Virus record (IMG/VR): IMGVR_UViG_3300048029_000486
Location: 1 to 33,418 of that record
Strand: one strand, 5' to 3'
DNA length: 33,418 nt
Source: a virus
Both the position numbers and the translations under genes were made by a program. Below, piece after piece: positions 22,701 to 30,660 of this stretch. The notes beneath the pieces are model-generated. The model saw only the letters and a list, made by a program, of their open reading frames with translations. It was not told the DNA's origin and did no database searches. The first letter of the stretch is position 1. Every line of letters begins with the position of its first letter.

Positions 22701-23731
22701 TCTGCATTACCAGTAACATCTCCAGTTACATTTCCTGTGAGGTTTCCAGTTACATCTCCAGTTAAATCTCCAGTTACATTACCTGTAACATCTCCATATA
22801 ATCTACCTGCATGAATATTTGCATTAGTCAAACTTAAATTTCCAGTAGAAGAAGCATCTGCTGTTGTAGTAGCAAATCGTATCCTATCTAAACTTTCGTC
22901 CCAACCAATAAATACATTATTTCCTGTACTACCTCTTTCTATGATCAATCCTGAATCGTTAGCATTAGAAGATACACCACGATTTAATCCTATAATATTA
23001 TCTGATACATCTAAATTTGTTTGATTTACAGTAGTGGTAGTACCATTGACTTGTAAATCTCCACTAATAGTTAAGTCTTGTGAAATAGTTATATTACCTG
23101 AACTATTTATAAATAATCTATTTTGACCATTAGTAATTAATGAAATTTCATCATTACCATAAGTAGAATTATTACCGAATACAATAGCAGCAGGTGCACT
23201 ACCAGTTTCAGTCTCATTGATAATTCCTTGAATCATCATATAACCAGTAGCAGATATTTTAGGATCGCCAGTTAAAAATGACGAAGTATCTGTACTACCT
23301 AAATTAACTCTACTAAAAGTTACTGAGTCTGAAGTACCTACTGATTGTCCTATTGCTATGGTTTTATTTGCAGTTCCTGTAATAGTAACACCTGTGCCTT
23401 CAGTAAGTCCTGAAATTGCACCAGTAGCTACTAAATCAATAGCCCCATCACCTGCATCGTCATAGGTAGCAGTAATGTTTGTATGACTACCATTGGTATC
23501 AAACATATCACCGACCACATCTTGTACATATTCAGCAATAGTTTTACTACCAATGTATAATTCAGTAGATATTTTAACTTTGTTACTTGCAATCTGTAGA
23601 TCTGATGCAGTTCCATCGCCATCATACAATGTACGAAGTGTACCATCGATTCCCCCAGTTTCTCCAGTATGGATTAATTGTACATATCCCTGATTTACAG
23701 GAGTATTTCCTATATTAGTATTACTACTCAT
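19718..23731 (-). CDS. Tail fibre/receptor-binding protein with C-terminal S74 chaperone
   Basis: 1337 residues, the largest gene. The N-terminal part (GNTPVNQGYVQLIHTGETGG) is likely the attachment end. Residues about 220-320 contain NIIGLNRGVSSNANDSGLII, then a tandem VTGN/LTGD tract. The central and late parts hold several VGIGTSSP...L.V.G repeats typical of trimeric fibres. The last 100 residues are an intramolecular chaperone: SDIRLKENF (Ser 1238, Lys 1243), AGFKAQEVEKVLPHLV, and a C-terminal coiled coil. The chaperone trimerises the fibre and cuts itself off before Ser 1238. No AGATCT site occurs across most of this gene, unlike the rest of the genome, which hints at separate ancestry. 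Confidence 0.88.
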   Translation of the reverse strand: MSSNTNIGNTPVNQGYVQLIHTGETGGIDGTLRTLYDGDGTASDLQIASNKVKISTELYIGSKTIAEYVQDVVGDMFDTNGSHTNITATYDDAGDGAIDLVATGAISGLTEGTGVTITGTANKTIAIGQSVGTSDSVTFSRVNLGSTDTSSFLTGDPKISATGYMMIQGIINETETGSAPAAIVFGNNSTYGNDEISLITNGQNRLFINSSGNITISQDLTISGDLQVNGTTTTVNQTNLDVSDNIIGLNRGVSSNANDSGLIIERGSTGNNVFIGWDESLDRIRFATTTADASSTGNLSLTNANIHAGRLYGDVTGNVTGDLTGDVTGNLTGNVTGDVTGNADTATSLATARSITMSGEVSSGAVNFDGTAGVVIPNTTIGSGVIVDGSIASDANIATSKLASNTISGVALGSNLNALTVGTGMAFASGSNYTGATARQINLNLSAIDHDSLGNYVANEHIDWTIDQGATNIHAGNYTDTNTNQLTTFVIQDGDTNNVTIDQGKYVKFQALTNGGLDIDWASSLGAGSIGDPYDLQFKIDLSNMSALADTLESGDNLLVYNADEGTALAPVSEIQSALSIPSASGTTDGVVTLNANGTLTGESGLTYDTSTLAVTGDQTLSGVLKHSSNGDNRLTLDDDSDSSVANQVTLAGVNNVNILIDGTNNGTGDFQVRSSPTTANDLDTASMILDMDKVTATFNQDTSQQFQIGGANRLKILETGTFIQNSSLGVGITPVDGNARIQATSHIEAGVGSGAIGLTINDGGGNSNVTFNHTERIPEQNGNSGRIEVNTDGVGSPYMAFELAGNVTSGVTVATTEIARINATGLQSSLSGTAASPALRVNDSDTGFYRIADDKLGISTAGTFAVAVDASQRVGIGTSTPADKLHVTGNIRTNGEIYLDAGGDSIAFMGVSDANYRKALYSTNDDHYITNRHTGGDLILMSNNGSAGGETERLRFVAGSGTQNAYFSNVNVGIGTSSPGYKLDVAGAGRFSGHLRLADGQAYMAGGGEDVQLFHSNLYGGFLFNQTNDFYFDQVAADKDWIFRVDDSDGGGDYQEVMRIQGSTKNVGIGTSSPAVDLHILDTGGHSQLRIETDSASHGAYLELESTTNKYQIYNVGGDLGIDEAGVATRLTIKDSTGSVLIGTTNTGWDGDADNLVIGNGSGNNGMTIYAGSSNFSQINFADSNSGAGRYTGVLRYTHSNNSMSFHTNDGVEAVRIDSSQDAHFDQDVIAFSTTPSDIRLKENFEKIENGLDVVSKLEGHTFNWKKGGERLSAGFKAQEVEKVLPHLVDEKKLPLKADDDKEYKILRYEEMIPYLVEAIKEQQEQINKLEEKLNG
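22710..22793 (-). repeat. Seven 12-base tandem units in the fibre gene
   Basis: Seven imperfect copies of a 12-base unit (plus-strand form CCAGTTACATCT) encode alternating VTGN, VTGD and LTGD tetrapeptides. The unit is in frame, so copy-number changes alter fibre length without a frameshift. Such tracts are usual in S74 fibres and are hot spots for recombination. Confidence 0.85.
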
Positions 23732-23945
23732 CTAATTCTTTATATAGATCTTTATCAGTCATTCTTTTAGATCCTCTACCAATATCATCTGAAAGGATTA
23801 ACGGTTTACTAATCAATCTTGTTAATTTACCTCCACCTTCACAATCTAATACATTTTTTTTACATACTTTGAATTTATCATCACTCATTCGTTGTATGGT
23901 TTGAAATTCTTTTCCACAGTCGCATTTATATTCATATATTGGCAT
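23724..23945 (-). CDS. FmdB-type zinc-ribbon protein
   Basis: 73 residues. MPIYEYKCDCGKEFQTIQRM has the start of FmdB/Zn-ribbon_8 proteins, with the first knuckle CDC (C8, C10) and the second in VCKKNVLDCEGGGKLTRLIS. The second knuckle is altered: the usual CPxCG is stretched to C-x6-C. The C-terminal tail ends KDLYKELDE. It lies between capsid and fibre genes with a ribosome site AAGGAG. A regulatory or assembly role is possible; unknown. Confidence 0.75.
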   Translation of the reverse strand: MPIYEYKCDCGKEFQTIQRMSDDKFKVCKKNVLDCEGGGKLTRLISKPLILSDDIGRGSKRMTDKDLYKELDE

Positions 23946-23975
23946 ATAGATCTCCTTAAAAATTAATAATAGTGG

Positions 23976-24011
23976 TAAATATAGGCCTATATAAAAATAG
24001 GCCCATATTTA
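23976..24011 (-). other. Hairpin after the capsid gene
   Basis: TAAATATGGGCCTAT and ATAGGCCTATATTTA on the minus strand form a 15-bp stem with a 6-base loop, 20 bases after the capsid stop. The single imperfect pair is G-U on the minus strand and A-C on the plus strand, so the structure belongs to the late transcript. A longer outer stem (TGG/CCA) with a bulge is possible. No U-run follows directly. It may protect or delimit the capsid message or act as a leaky terminator. Confidence 0.65.
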
Positions 24012-24031
24012 ACCATTTTTCGCTAACCCAA

Positions 24032-24898
24032 TTATGGATTTACGAAATTAACAACTGGCAATGCAGTTGAACTTGCAGCATGTGATAATACTGCACCGAA
24101 TAAAACATCAGCAACAACTGAGGTCGCTAAATGGTCTATATCGTAAGACGATTGTACCCTTGGAGCTACTTGCTGAGCAAAGTAGATACCGTTTCTATTA
24201 AAAACAGTACCAGTTTCGTCGCCAGTACCACCATCGTCGTCCCAGTCTGTTGAAGCCAGTACAGGCATACCATAAATATTCATGATATTACCAGTAACAT
24301 TTGGTCCAACACCGTCACCTCTTTTTTGTGCTTCAGTAAAGTCACCTAAGCCCATAAGATTCATATACATAGCTGGTGAAGCATAAAAGAATGTTTCTCC
24401 ATCTGTATAATCATAGTTAGCATCAAGTAGTTTTTGTAAACCAGCTCTAATCTCTGCAGTAGTAGGTGTATTATCTGTTGCCAGAGTTACATCGTTACCT
24501 GTTGCAGCTTGTAGAATATCTACAGCAAGATAGTTTTCTACTTTTTTAGCTAAAGCATAACCCATTGAACGCGCGTATGCGTTGAACAAGTCTGCAGATT
24601 CTTGGACTCTTACGATGTCTTCGATTCTTTTAGCTTCATATTGATGTTGATCTATTGGTAGTTGAATTACTCCATCAGTATTTGCAGAGTAAGTTACTGC
24701 TGTATCGGCTGCTTTAGCTGCTGCAGTTTCTTCTGCTACTTTAGGAATGTTTAATATGTCACCGCCACCTGCTAACATACTTGAGAAGTCAAGTACTTGA
24801 TTTCTTAACTGAAATTTTCTTTCAGCATAATCCAAAATCGCGTCCCTCCACATCTCAGGAATGAAATTTGCGGCAGTTGTTGTAGTCACGTTAGCCAT
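24032..24898 (-). CDS. Major capsid protein, HK97-fold
   Basis: 288 residues. NFIPEMWRDAILDYAERKFQ, then LNIPKVAEETAAAKAADT, VTYSANTDGVIQLPIDQHQY and KRIEDIVRVQESADLFNAYA follow the capsid pattern seen in many marine phages: N-terminal arm, E-loop, spine helix. FYASPAMYMNLMGLGDFTEA and MNIYGMPVLASTDWDDDGG are the P- and A-domain parts. No N-terminal protease-cleaved scaffold domain is present; a separate scaffold gene precedes it. AAGGAG precedes the ATG. Confidence 0.9.
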   Translation of the reverse strand: MANVTTTTAANFIPEMWRDAILDYAERKFQLRNQVLDFSSMLAGGGDILNIPKVAEETAAAKAADTAVTYSANTDGVIQLPIDQHQYEAKRIEDIVRVQESADLFNAYARSMGYALAKKVENYLAVDILQAATGNDVTLATDNTPTTAEIRAGLQKLLDANYDYTDGETFFYASPAMYMNLMGLGDFTEAQKRGDGVGPNVTGNIMNIYGMPVLASTDWDDDGGTGDETGTVFNRNGIYFAQQVAPRVQSSYDIDHLATSVVADVLFGAVLSHAASSTALPVVNFVNP

Positions 24899-24919
24899 TT
24901 TTATCTCTCCTTAAAAATT

Positions 24920-25456
24920 TTAGCTGTTTTTATAACCTTCTACGATCTGTTGCCAAAGTTTAGGATTTTTTCTAGCTTGTTCTCTATCTTCTGTAGATAA
25001 ATCTGCCCACTTAGTATTTCCAGCGAACTTACCACTAGTTGTTACCTCTTTTGCATCAGATACTTGCACTTTTTTTGTACTCAATCTTTCAATGTGCTTC
25101 TCCAACTTAACTGTTGGCAGGTCTTCATAAATTTGTTGATCTTCTTCTGAAAGTTGAGACAGCAGATGTTCGCGTCTTTGTTGTTCTTGAATCTGAAATT
25201 GTTCTACGACAGGTTTTAATTGTTCATTTTCTGCTTTCATATTCTCATACAAAGATTTAAATTCCTCTTTTTCTTCAAGTTGTTTTTGCTCTTGAAGTTT
25301 AAGATTTTCTTTGAGTTCATTTAACTCAGCCTCTGCTGTTTGAGCTCTTTGGCGATACTTTTTGCTTTCTGCAATGTACTCGCCTACTTCATTTACTTCT
25401 GCTGTAGGAGCTTCCGCTACTGCCTGTTCTTCTACTTTTACATTCTCTTCGGACAT
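24920..25456 (-). CDS. Capsid scaffolding protein
   Basis: 178 residues, highly charged, mostly coiled coil (residues 30-100: SKKYRQRAQTAEAELNELKE, LEEKEEFKSLYENMKAENEQ). It ends with a basic/aromatic part (WADLSTEDREQARKNPKLWQ), the usual coat-binding end. It stands directly before the capsid gene, the standard place. No protease is encoded nearby, so it may leave the shell intact. Confidence 0.8.
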   Translation of the reverse strand: MSEENVKVEEQAVAEAPTAEVNEVGEYIAESKKYRQRAQTAEAELNELKENLKLQEQKQLEEKEEFKSLYENMKAENEQLKPVVEQFQIQEQQRREHLLSQLSEEDQQIYEDLPTVKLEKHIERLSTKKVQVSDAKEVTTSGKFAGNTKWADLSTEDREQARKNPKLWQQIVEGYKNS

Positions 25457-25465
25457 ACTGCCCTC

Positions 25466-25990
25466 CTATATTGTTGTTTTAGTTTGTATATATTTTTTTA
25501 AAGCTGGATCTAAAATTACTTGATCAAACCTATCAATAATATATTCCAAATTCTTTGGTGATAAATTATAAATATCATATCCTCTGTCTTGATTACCAAG
25601 AATTAATTTAGTATGTTCTGGTCGATATGCTATTTGACCTACATCTGCTTTTCCTCTTGCAGTCATACCACGAAACGTATCACCTGTGAGTTTCATATTA
25701 ACAACTCTCGTTTCTGTATTTGTAGATCTACCACGATAAGCTTTAAGTTTCTTACCGTCTGAAAATCTTCTCATGCCATTACGTTTGTATTTTTCGTATT
25801 GTTTATTATATCTACCTGCAAAGCCTGTTGGTCCTTGCTCACTACCACTTTGAAAAATACCACCTGAGGCATCTAATTGTATTCTATCAATTGCATCTTG
25901 CGCTAGTATCTTCATCTTTTTTGCAGATGCTTTTAACAATGCTTGTATTTCACCCACTTTAAACTTTTTACTCACTTCTAATCCAATCAT
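25466..25990 (-). CDS. Virion-associated protein of unknown role, ~174 aa
   Basis: Helical N-terminal part (LLKASAKKMKILAQDAIDRI) then basic, beta-type segments (YNKQYEKYKRNGMRRFSDGK; NMKLTGDTFRGMTARG; IAYRPEHTKLILGNQDRGYD). The start is uncertain: ATG at 25990 is chosen; GTG at 26008 and GTG at 25975 are alternatives, all overlapping the MuF gene. The place between MuF and scaffold suggests head morphogenesis. Not assigned to a family. Confidence 0.6.
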   Translation of the reverse strand: MIGLEVSKKFKVGEIQALLKASAKKMKILAQDAIDRIQLDASGGIFQSGSEQGPTGFAGRYNKQYEKYKRNGMRRFSDGKKLKAYRGRSTNTETRVVNMKLTGDTFRGMTARGKADVGQIAYRPEHTKLILGNQDRGYDIYNLSPKNLEYIIDRFDQVILDPALKKYIQTKTTI

Positions 25991-26696
25991 GATTACAATT
26001 ATAACCACCTCTTGCTATAAATCCTTCAAAAGTAGAACCATCTTTTTGTGGTGGTACTTTTAAACTATCTATCTCTTTTCTAGTTAATGATCTTTTTACT
26101 TTAGTTAATATGTAAATACAAGAATCTCTTCTATTACCAGCTGTAGGTCCTGAGTAAGTAAATTTAGCTTGTGGTATATTTTCATAAACATTACCTCTTA
26201 CTGTATGTTGAAACCTTGCAAAAGACTCATTGATCAAAAAGTTAAATTGTCTACTAGATATTACATTTCCTGGTCCAAGCGTAGTTATTAGGTTATCTAT
26301 AATGTTTTCAACACTTTCTCTAGCCACCAGGTTGCGCACCATGGCACTTTTTAGTTGTCTTGCATATTGTTCTACCCCTTGAGATAAAAATTCCATATCG
26401 AATGTTTTTAACTGCTCAAGTGTCGTAATACTAATTGCCGGTACTTTAGCTAATTCTCTTCTTGATAGTTCTCCAAATACTATAGCAATTTGATCGTCAT
26501 ACGTATTGCCTACTCTTCCTAATAAAGTACTATATCCAAGACGATTCATTTCTTCAAAAAGATCTATTTGTCCTGTAATTCTTAATAGTTCTCTATCTGT
26601 AAGCCCTTTTAAGCCTATAATAGTTTTTTCTAATTTGTCAAATAACTCTTGTTGAATCTTTTCTAATTCAACTGTATAAAAATCTAGATTAGCCAA
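25968..26696 (-). CDS. MuF-type head morphogenesis protein
   Basis: 242 residues, long helices, then a C-terminal domain TYSGPTAGNRRDSCIYIL followed by GFIARGGYNCNHDWIRSE. This follows the MuF/SPP1 gp7 pattern (Gly-x-R-x-x-C ... GG-x-N-C-x-H-x-W). These proteins ride on the portal and enter the head. It is the gene right after the portal (8-base overlap), as usual. No toxin domain is fused. Confidence 0.8.
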   Translation of the reverse strand: MANLDFYTVELEKIQQELFDKLEKTIIGLKGLTDRELLRITGQIDLFEEMNRLGYSTLLGRVGNTYDDQIAIVFGELSRRELAKVPAISITTLEQLKTFDMEFLSQGVEQYARQLKSAMVRNLVARESVENIIDNLITTLGPGNVISSRQFNFLINESFARFQHTVRGNVYENIPQAKFTYSGPTAGNRRDSCIYILTKVKRSLTRKEIDSLKVPPQKDGSTFEGFIARGGYNCNHDWIRSE

Positions 26697-28014
26697 CTTG
26701 TTGACCTATTTTATCTAAAATAGACTGTGTTTCTTCTTGTTCTGTTCCTTCACCAAGATCTTCAAGCATCTTCTCTATTTCTCCTTCTGCTAAGTCCGGA
26801 TTCTTTTTACGTAAATAACTTTCTCTTGTTTCTAAGTTATTTTGAAAAGCCCATGAGTAATATTGTATCTCTTCATCTTGCGACATAGGTATTTCTCTTT
26901 CTGCAAAGTCAATACTAAATTGCTCTGGTATATTAATGCCACCAGATACTTCACATATTCTACGTATTACTCTAAATTGATCTTTTTCAAACGGTCTATA
27001 AATTTGTTCAACATCACTTCTTAGTGCATCCATGAGATCTAATTGTCCCATCTTTTTACTAAGGCCAGATTCTGGTTGATTACTTGCCCAATTAATTCTT
27101 ACATTGTTTGCTTGTGCAATACTATCTACCATATATTTCGTTGATTCAATCATACCATTAATGTTACTACTTGGAGTTGCATAACTAAAGTTTGCTCCTT
27201 CAGGTAATACTAATGCTTTATCTTGTCCCATTGTAATACGTTGTTCAGTGTCCAAACCTGTAAATACTGGCTGGCCTAAGCCGTAACGTCCATGGAGTGC
27301 TAACTCAGTTAACAAAATATTAATTGATCTCATACCATCTACTAAGTCTGATGCACCTTCTCTAAAATAATCTCTAGTATAAGGGTGACGATGTGCAACT
27401 GTAAATGGAATAATATCTCCATATGGATTTCTATCTCCTTCTACAATTGATGTGATCTTTCCTTTTTCAGATATTAAGAAGTGTTTCCCTTCCATATCTG
27501 GTGTATCCTTTGACCAAAACATATATTGAGCTTCTTCTGTTCTTGCTTGTAATTGTGATTCTACTTGCCACATTACTGCGAATGGCTCATCTTCATTTGG
27601 TAAAAAGAATGGTGTAAAGAAATGGATTGGTCGATATTTTAACCTCTTTTCATTATCGTCCCATCTTGTATATAAACCTTCGGACCCTAATAAATAGACT
27701 AGCTGTTCGAATTGTTTCATAAAGCCATCTAAATCTCCAAGTACTTCATTGTATTGTTCATTGTATCGTATTGGAGCTTGCTGATATACTAGACATCTTC
27801 TACTAATGATGTTTCGCACCAAGTTAATATACATTGGTGGTATCTGCGAAAGCGAGTCCGAATTAAAAAACTCTTTTAGATCTTCTTCTAAGTTTACTCC
27901 TTCATAGTAATCGAGCAAACGTTCCCTATCTGCCATTTCATTTTGATGGTTTTGTTCTATTGTATCCATCAATAATCCATGCAACATTCTTTCTGTTAAA
28001 TTATAAATTATCAT
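26689..28014 (-). CDS. Portal protein
   Basis: 441 residues. NEMADRERLLDYYEGVNLEE near the N-terminus, PPMYINLVRNIISRRCLVYQ, GEGTEQEETQSIL at the end, and the middle block YTRDYFREGASDLVDGMRSI followed by NILLTELALHGRYGLGQPV form a portal pattern (wing, stem and clip). It lies between terL and the MuF gene. The ATG overlaps the TGA of a membrane miniprotein (ATGA). Confidence 0.88.
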   Translation of the reverse strand: MIIYNLTERMLHGLLMDTIEQNHQNEMADRERLLDYYEGVNLEEDLKEFFNSDSLSQIPPMYINLVRNIISRRCLVYQQAPIRYNEQYNEVLGDLDGFMKQFEQLVYLLGSEGLYTRWDDNEKRLKYRPIHFFTPFFLPNEDEPFAVMWQVESQLQARTEEAQYMFWSKDTPDMEGKHFLISEKGKITSIVEGDRNPYGDIIPFTVAHRHPYTRDYFREGASDLVDGMRSINILLTELALHGRYGLGQPVFTGLDTEQRITMGQDKALVLPEGANFSYATPSSNINGMIESTKYMVDSIAQANNVRINWASNQPESGLSKKMGQLDLMDALRSDVEQIYRPFEKDQFRVIRRICEVSGGINIPEQFSIDFAEREIPMSQDEEIQYYSWAFQNNLETRESYLRKKNPDLAEGEIEKMLEDLGEGTEQEETQSILDKIGQQVG

Positions 28015-28181
28015 GATTCATACCTTTTATAAAGTTCATTTATATCCTCATCTTTTAAGAATGTACGCATTAAATTTTCTTCTTGTTGTTCTTGTTTTTG
28101 TTGTAGCTTATAGCCACCATATAAAGTAATTAAACCGCTCAACACGATTCCTACAAATAATCCTAATAGAAATGTTACCAT
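28011..28181 (-). CDS. Membrane miniprotein between terL and portal, 56 aa
   Basis: 56 codons overlapping both neighbours: its ATG lies inside the terL end and its TGA in the portal ATG. AAGGAG is ten bases before the ATG. Residues 3-24 (TFLLGLFVGIVLSGLITLYG) are a membrane span, then a Gln/Glu-rich coil and a charged tail (MRTFLKDEDINELYKRYES). Both couplings argue for expression with the packaging genes. It might tether packaging to the membrane or affect lysis; unknown. Confidence 0.7.
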   Translation of the reverse strand: MVTFLLGLFVGIVLSGLITLYGGYKLQQKQEQQEENLMRTFLKDEDINELYKRYES

Positions 28182-29377
28182 GCTATTGAAGCTCCTTGTC
28201 CTTTAAATCCATATCTATACTCGATTGGATACATAAGTCCGTCTAAAAAGTGCGATAATGTTTCTGTCTTGATCATTCTACCATTGTCTACTGTAGTAAG
28301 TTCTAAATCTCTGATTGTGTTCTTACATTTAGCATTGATAAATAAGTTATGTTCACCATTGGCATTCTCTAACTTTTTATTGATTGCATTCAATCTATCT
28401 TTTTGTGTAGGATTCGCCTTGCGACTAATTACTGTAAATCCTGCTTCACGTAAAATTGCGTGATCACTTTTTGTGCTATTACTTGTTCTAGCGTTTCCTG
28501 CTGGATCAGGATATACTGGAAGTCCTGGCCCTTTTAATTGCATAAGCTTTGCTAACTCGAATGTGTTACTATTTCTTATGCCGATTTCATCGAATACATA
28601 AACTGTTCCATCGATTAATTCACACATCTTAACTGCAGTCATAAAGCTTGATACACCAAAATCAACGCCCCAAAATTGTCTAGTAGAAATATCCATAGTC
28701 TTAACATGTATATCTCTATTGAAATTATAAGCTGCTCTGCTTTGTACGCTTTCAAAACTCGCTTCATATTCTTGTCTAAACGTTCTAGCATCTAAATTCT
28801 TTCTTGCTCTCTCTATTTCTTCTTCGTCAATCCATCCGCCATCAATAGTTGTAAATTGCCAGCTTTTAAGATCTTCATTTATCGTTTGCCCTTTTACGAA
28901 CATATCATAGAAGTGGTTTTGCAGGCCGTTTGGAGTCCCCACAAAGAGGGCTTCTGCTTTATTTTGCACAGTCATTGGTTGAATTACTTCACTCCATACT
29001 GATTCTTTCATAAATGCGTATTCGTCCATTACCACTCTATCTAAGCTAACACCTCTAATTTTATCTGCTGAAGCGTCTGCTCCTTTTAACTCTATCGTAC
29101 TTCCGTTATCTAATGTTATCGATAACTCAGTCTCATTAATCTTTACATTCTGATTTCTAAAGAATTGTTTTAATGTACTCCATGCGACCATCTTTGCTTG
29201 TCGATACGTAGGGTAAATTATCCATCGCCTTTCATTAGGTTTAAACTCTGGAAAGAGTAACCAAATAATACTGAAAATTGTTTTTCCCCAACGTCGTCCA
29301 GACACAATGCACTTGTAACGGTGCTCATCATGCAAAATACTTTTTCTAGTCTCATCAATCTTCCACTGCATTGTCAT
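28175..29377 (-). CDS. terL: Terminase large subunit
   Basis: 400 residues with an ATPase and a nuclease domain. Walker A is SGRRWGKT (26-33), Walker B is RVVMDEYAF (D118, E119), and the coupling motif is GTPN at about 148. The RNase-H-like nuclease has D239 (WGVDFG), D291 (DPAG) and D379 (SHFLDGLMYPIEY). It drives DNA into the head and cuts the concatemer. It overlaps terS by 23 bases. It is compact (400) compared with the usual 450-600. Confidence 0.95.
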   Translation of the reverse strand: MTMQWKIDETRKSILHDEHRYKCIVSGRRWGKTIFSIIWLLFPEFKPNERRWIIYPTYRQAKMVAWSTLKQFFRNQNVKINETELSITLDNGSTIELKGADASADKIRGVSLDRVVMDEYAFMKESVWSEVIQPMTVQNKAEALFVGTPNGLQNHFYDMFVKGQTINEDLKSWQFTTIDGGWIDEEEIERARKNLDARTFRQEYEASFESVQSRAAYNFNRDIHVKTMDISTRQFWGVDFGVSSFMTAVKMCELIDGTVYVFDEIGIRNSNTFELAKLMQLKGPGLPVYPDPAGNARTSNSTKSDHAILREAGFTVISRKANPTQKDRLNAINKKLENANGEHNLFINAKCKNTIRDLELTTVDNGRMIKTETLSHFLDGLMYPIEYRYGFKGQGASIAW

Positions 29378-29678
29378 TACCTATGTCGATAATTCTAATC
29401 GGCTCAGTAGACTCTTCTTTTAAAGATACAGATTGTTGAGGTTTACCAAGTATACGGTCTGCTAAAAAACTCACTGCAGTCATATTGCCTGCTAATGCTT
29501 CTCCATAAACAGTTTCAACAACTCTTTCTAGCATAGTCTTTTTATCTTCACCTTCTAAATTAGCAAAAGATCTAATGTGTTCATTAAGCGCAAATTCTTT
29601 CTTCGGTCTTCCATTAGGATTACCAGATTCACCCTTTTTCCATTGATGTTCTTTTAAATGTTTAGCTTTTTTTGCCAT
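29355..29678 (-). CDS. terS: Terminase small subunit, DUF5681-like
   Basis: 107 residues. QWKKGESGNPNGRPKK is the DUF5681-type motif (WKxGxSGNPxGRP), seen in small-terminase-like phage proteins. A helical centre (TMLERVVETVYGEALAGNMT; FLADRILGKPQ) suits the DNA-binding and ring-forming domain. First gene of the late operon and directly before terL. Confidence 0.8.
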   Translation of the reverse strand: MAKKAKHLKEHQWKKGESGNPNGRPKKEFALNEHIRSFANLEGEDKKTMLERVVETVYGEALAGNMTAVSFLADRILGKPQQSVSLKEESTEPIRIIDIGNDNAVED

Positions 29679-29762
29679 GCTGTTATCTTACTGTTTATCA
29701 GTTTAAGTAATTACCTCATATTAAGGTTATGTTCGTAAAGACGAAAATAGAGTTTCCTCTCT

Positions 29763-29787
29763 ATATATATACCAAAAAAGTTTACAA
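29763..29787 (-). promoter_or_regulatory. Candidate late promoter upstream of terS
   Basis: On the minus strand TTGTAA, 16 bases (ACTTTTTTGGTATATA), TATAGA gives a fair sigma-70-like pair. Two short hairpins (TTCGT-AAAG-ACGAA and ATAGAG-TTTCCT-CTCTAT) lie in the leader between it and the terS start. The 184-base gap holds nothing else except the divergent motif at 29804. Confidence 0.4.
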
Positions 29788-29803
29788 ATAATGAAAAAAA
29801 AGA

Positions 29804-29857
29804 TGTACAAGTAGCTAAATATTTAGTAAGTTATAGTAAGTTAAGTTAAAAAGGAGA
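29804..29857 (+). promoter_or_regulatory. Rightward promoter/leader with TGTACA and doubled TAAGTTA motif
   Basis: TGTACA lies 59 bases before the ATG, the same distance as at 30710. AGTAAGTTATAGTAAGTTAA and AAAAGGAG follow. The TAAGTTA word is repeated, so either the leader was duplicated or two binding sites exist. Confidence 0.5.
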
Positions 29858-29862
29858 TTACA

Positions 29863-30636
29863 ATGAGTAAAAAAAATAAATTCAGAAATGAATATAAAAT
29901 TGAAATAGAACAATGTTGGATGGATAGAAAAGCTTTTAATCAAAGTTACTATACTCCATATCAATTAATTACTACTAGAAAATATCGTCAAGGAGATTTT
30001 GGTAAAAAGATCACTAAGGCTTTTAGAGACTTGCGTAAGTTAGGTTTCTATGCTAAACAAAACTCTGCTTGTTGTTCAGGTTGTACTATGATTCCTGAGG
30101 CGCAAGAAAAATCAGGTAAATATGTCTATCTAACTGATCAAGATATGATGAATGTAAAAGACCAGTCTTATGCATACGTTAACTTTCATAGCGAGTTAGA
30201 AGCTTATCAAATAATGGCAATGATGATGAAAAATGATATTAATGTAATTTGGAATGGTGACGTTAAAAAATCTTTATTAATCTGTAACTATGACCTCAAT
30301 GAAGAATACTTAGACTATTATAAGGTTTATATGGCGCAAAGAGGTTTTGATAGTCCAAGATTGATGATGCAAGATGCTAAAAGAGATTTTGAGCGTGGTA
30401 CTCTGAATTATAACTTTAAGATCTTTGCGGATAAAGATGGTTTCTTTCCAAATGGACAATATGTTTTAGACTTAGATGTAGATAAACAAGGTTATAAGTT
30501 ATCTAACATTGATAAAACTCATTTAGTTCATATGCGCGATGAAGTACCAAAGTACTTTAAGTATTTTGATTTCGATGCAAGTAGTTTTTACAACTACGCT
30601 GGATTAAGAATTGATCTAGATGGAATGCGTGGATAA
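29863..30636 (+). CDS. Uncharacterised protein with CCSGC cluster, 257 aa
   Basis: 257 residues. KAFRDLRKLGFYAKQNSACC, SGC then GKYVYLTDQDM recalls the DUF6891-like pattern (helix, CCxxC, VYYxxQD), possibly metal binding, but only the N-terminal half fits. The middle (HSELEAYQIMAMMMKND; ADKDGFFPNGQYVLDLD) is unrecognised. It has a shared leader motif and AAGGAG, and ends with a good terminator. Opposite strand to almost all genes, adjacent to terS. Possibly a separately timed host-takeover gene. Confidence 0.6.
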   Translation: MSKKNKFRNEYKIEIEQCWMDRKAFNQSYYTPYQLITTRKYRQGDFGKKITKAFRDLRKLGFYAKQNSACCSGCTMIPEAQEKSGKYVYLTDQDMMNVKDQSYAYVNFHSELEAYQIMAMMMKNDINVIWNGDVKKSLLICNYDLNEEYLDYYKVYMAQRGFDSPRLMMQDAKRDFERGTLNYNFKIFADKDGFFPNGQYVLDLDVDKQGYKLSNIDKTHLVHMRDEVPKYFKYFDFDASSFYNYAGLRIDLDGMRG

Positions 30637-30660
30637 AGACTATTAAAGATCATAAAAAAG

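Noticed and set aside
22710-22793. CRISPR-like repeat
   Set aside because: The units are contiguous 12-mers without spacers, in frame within the fibre gene.
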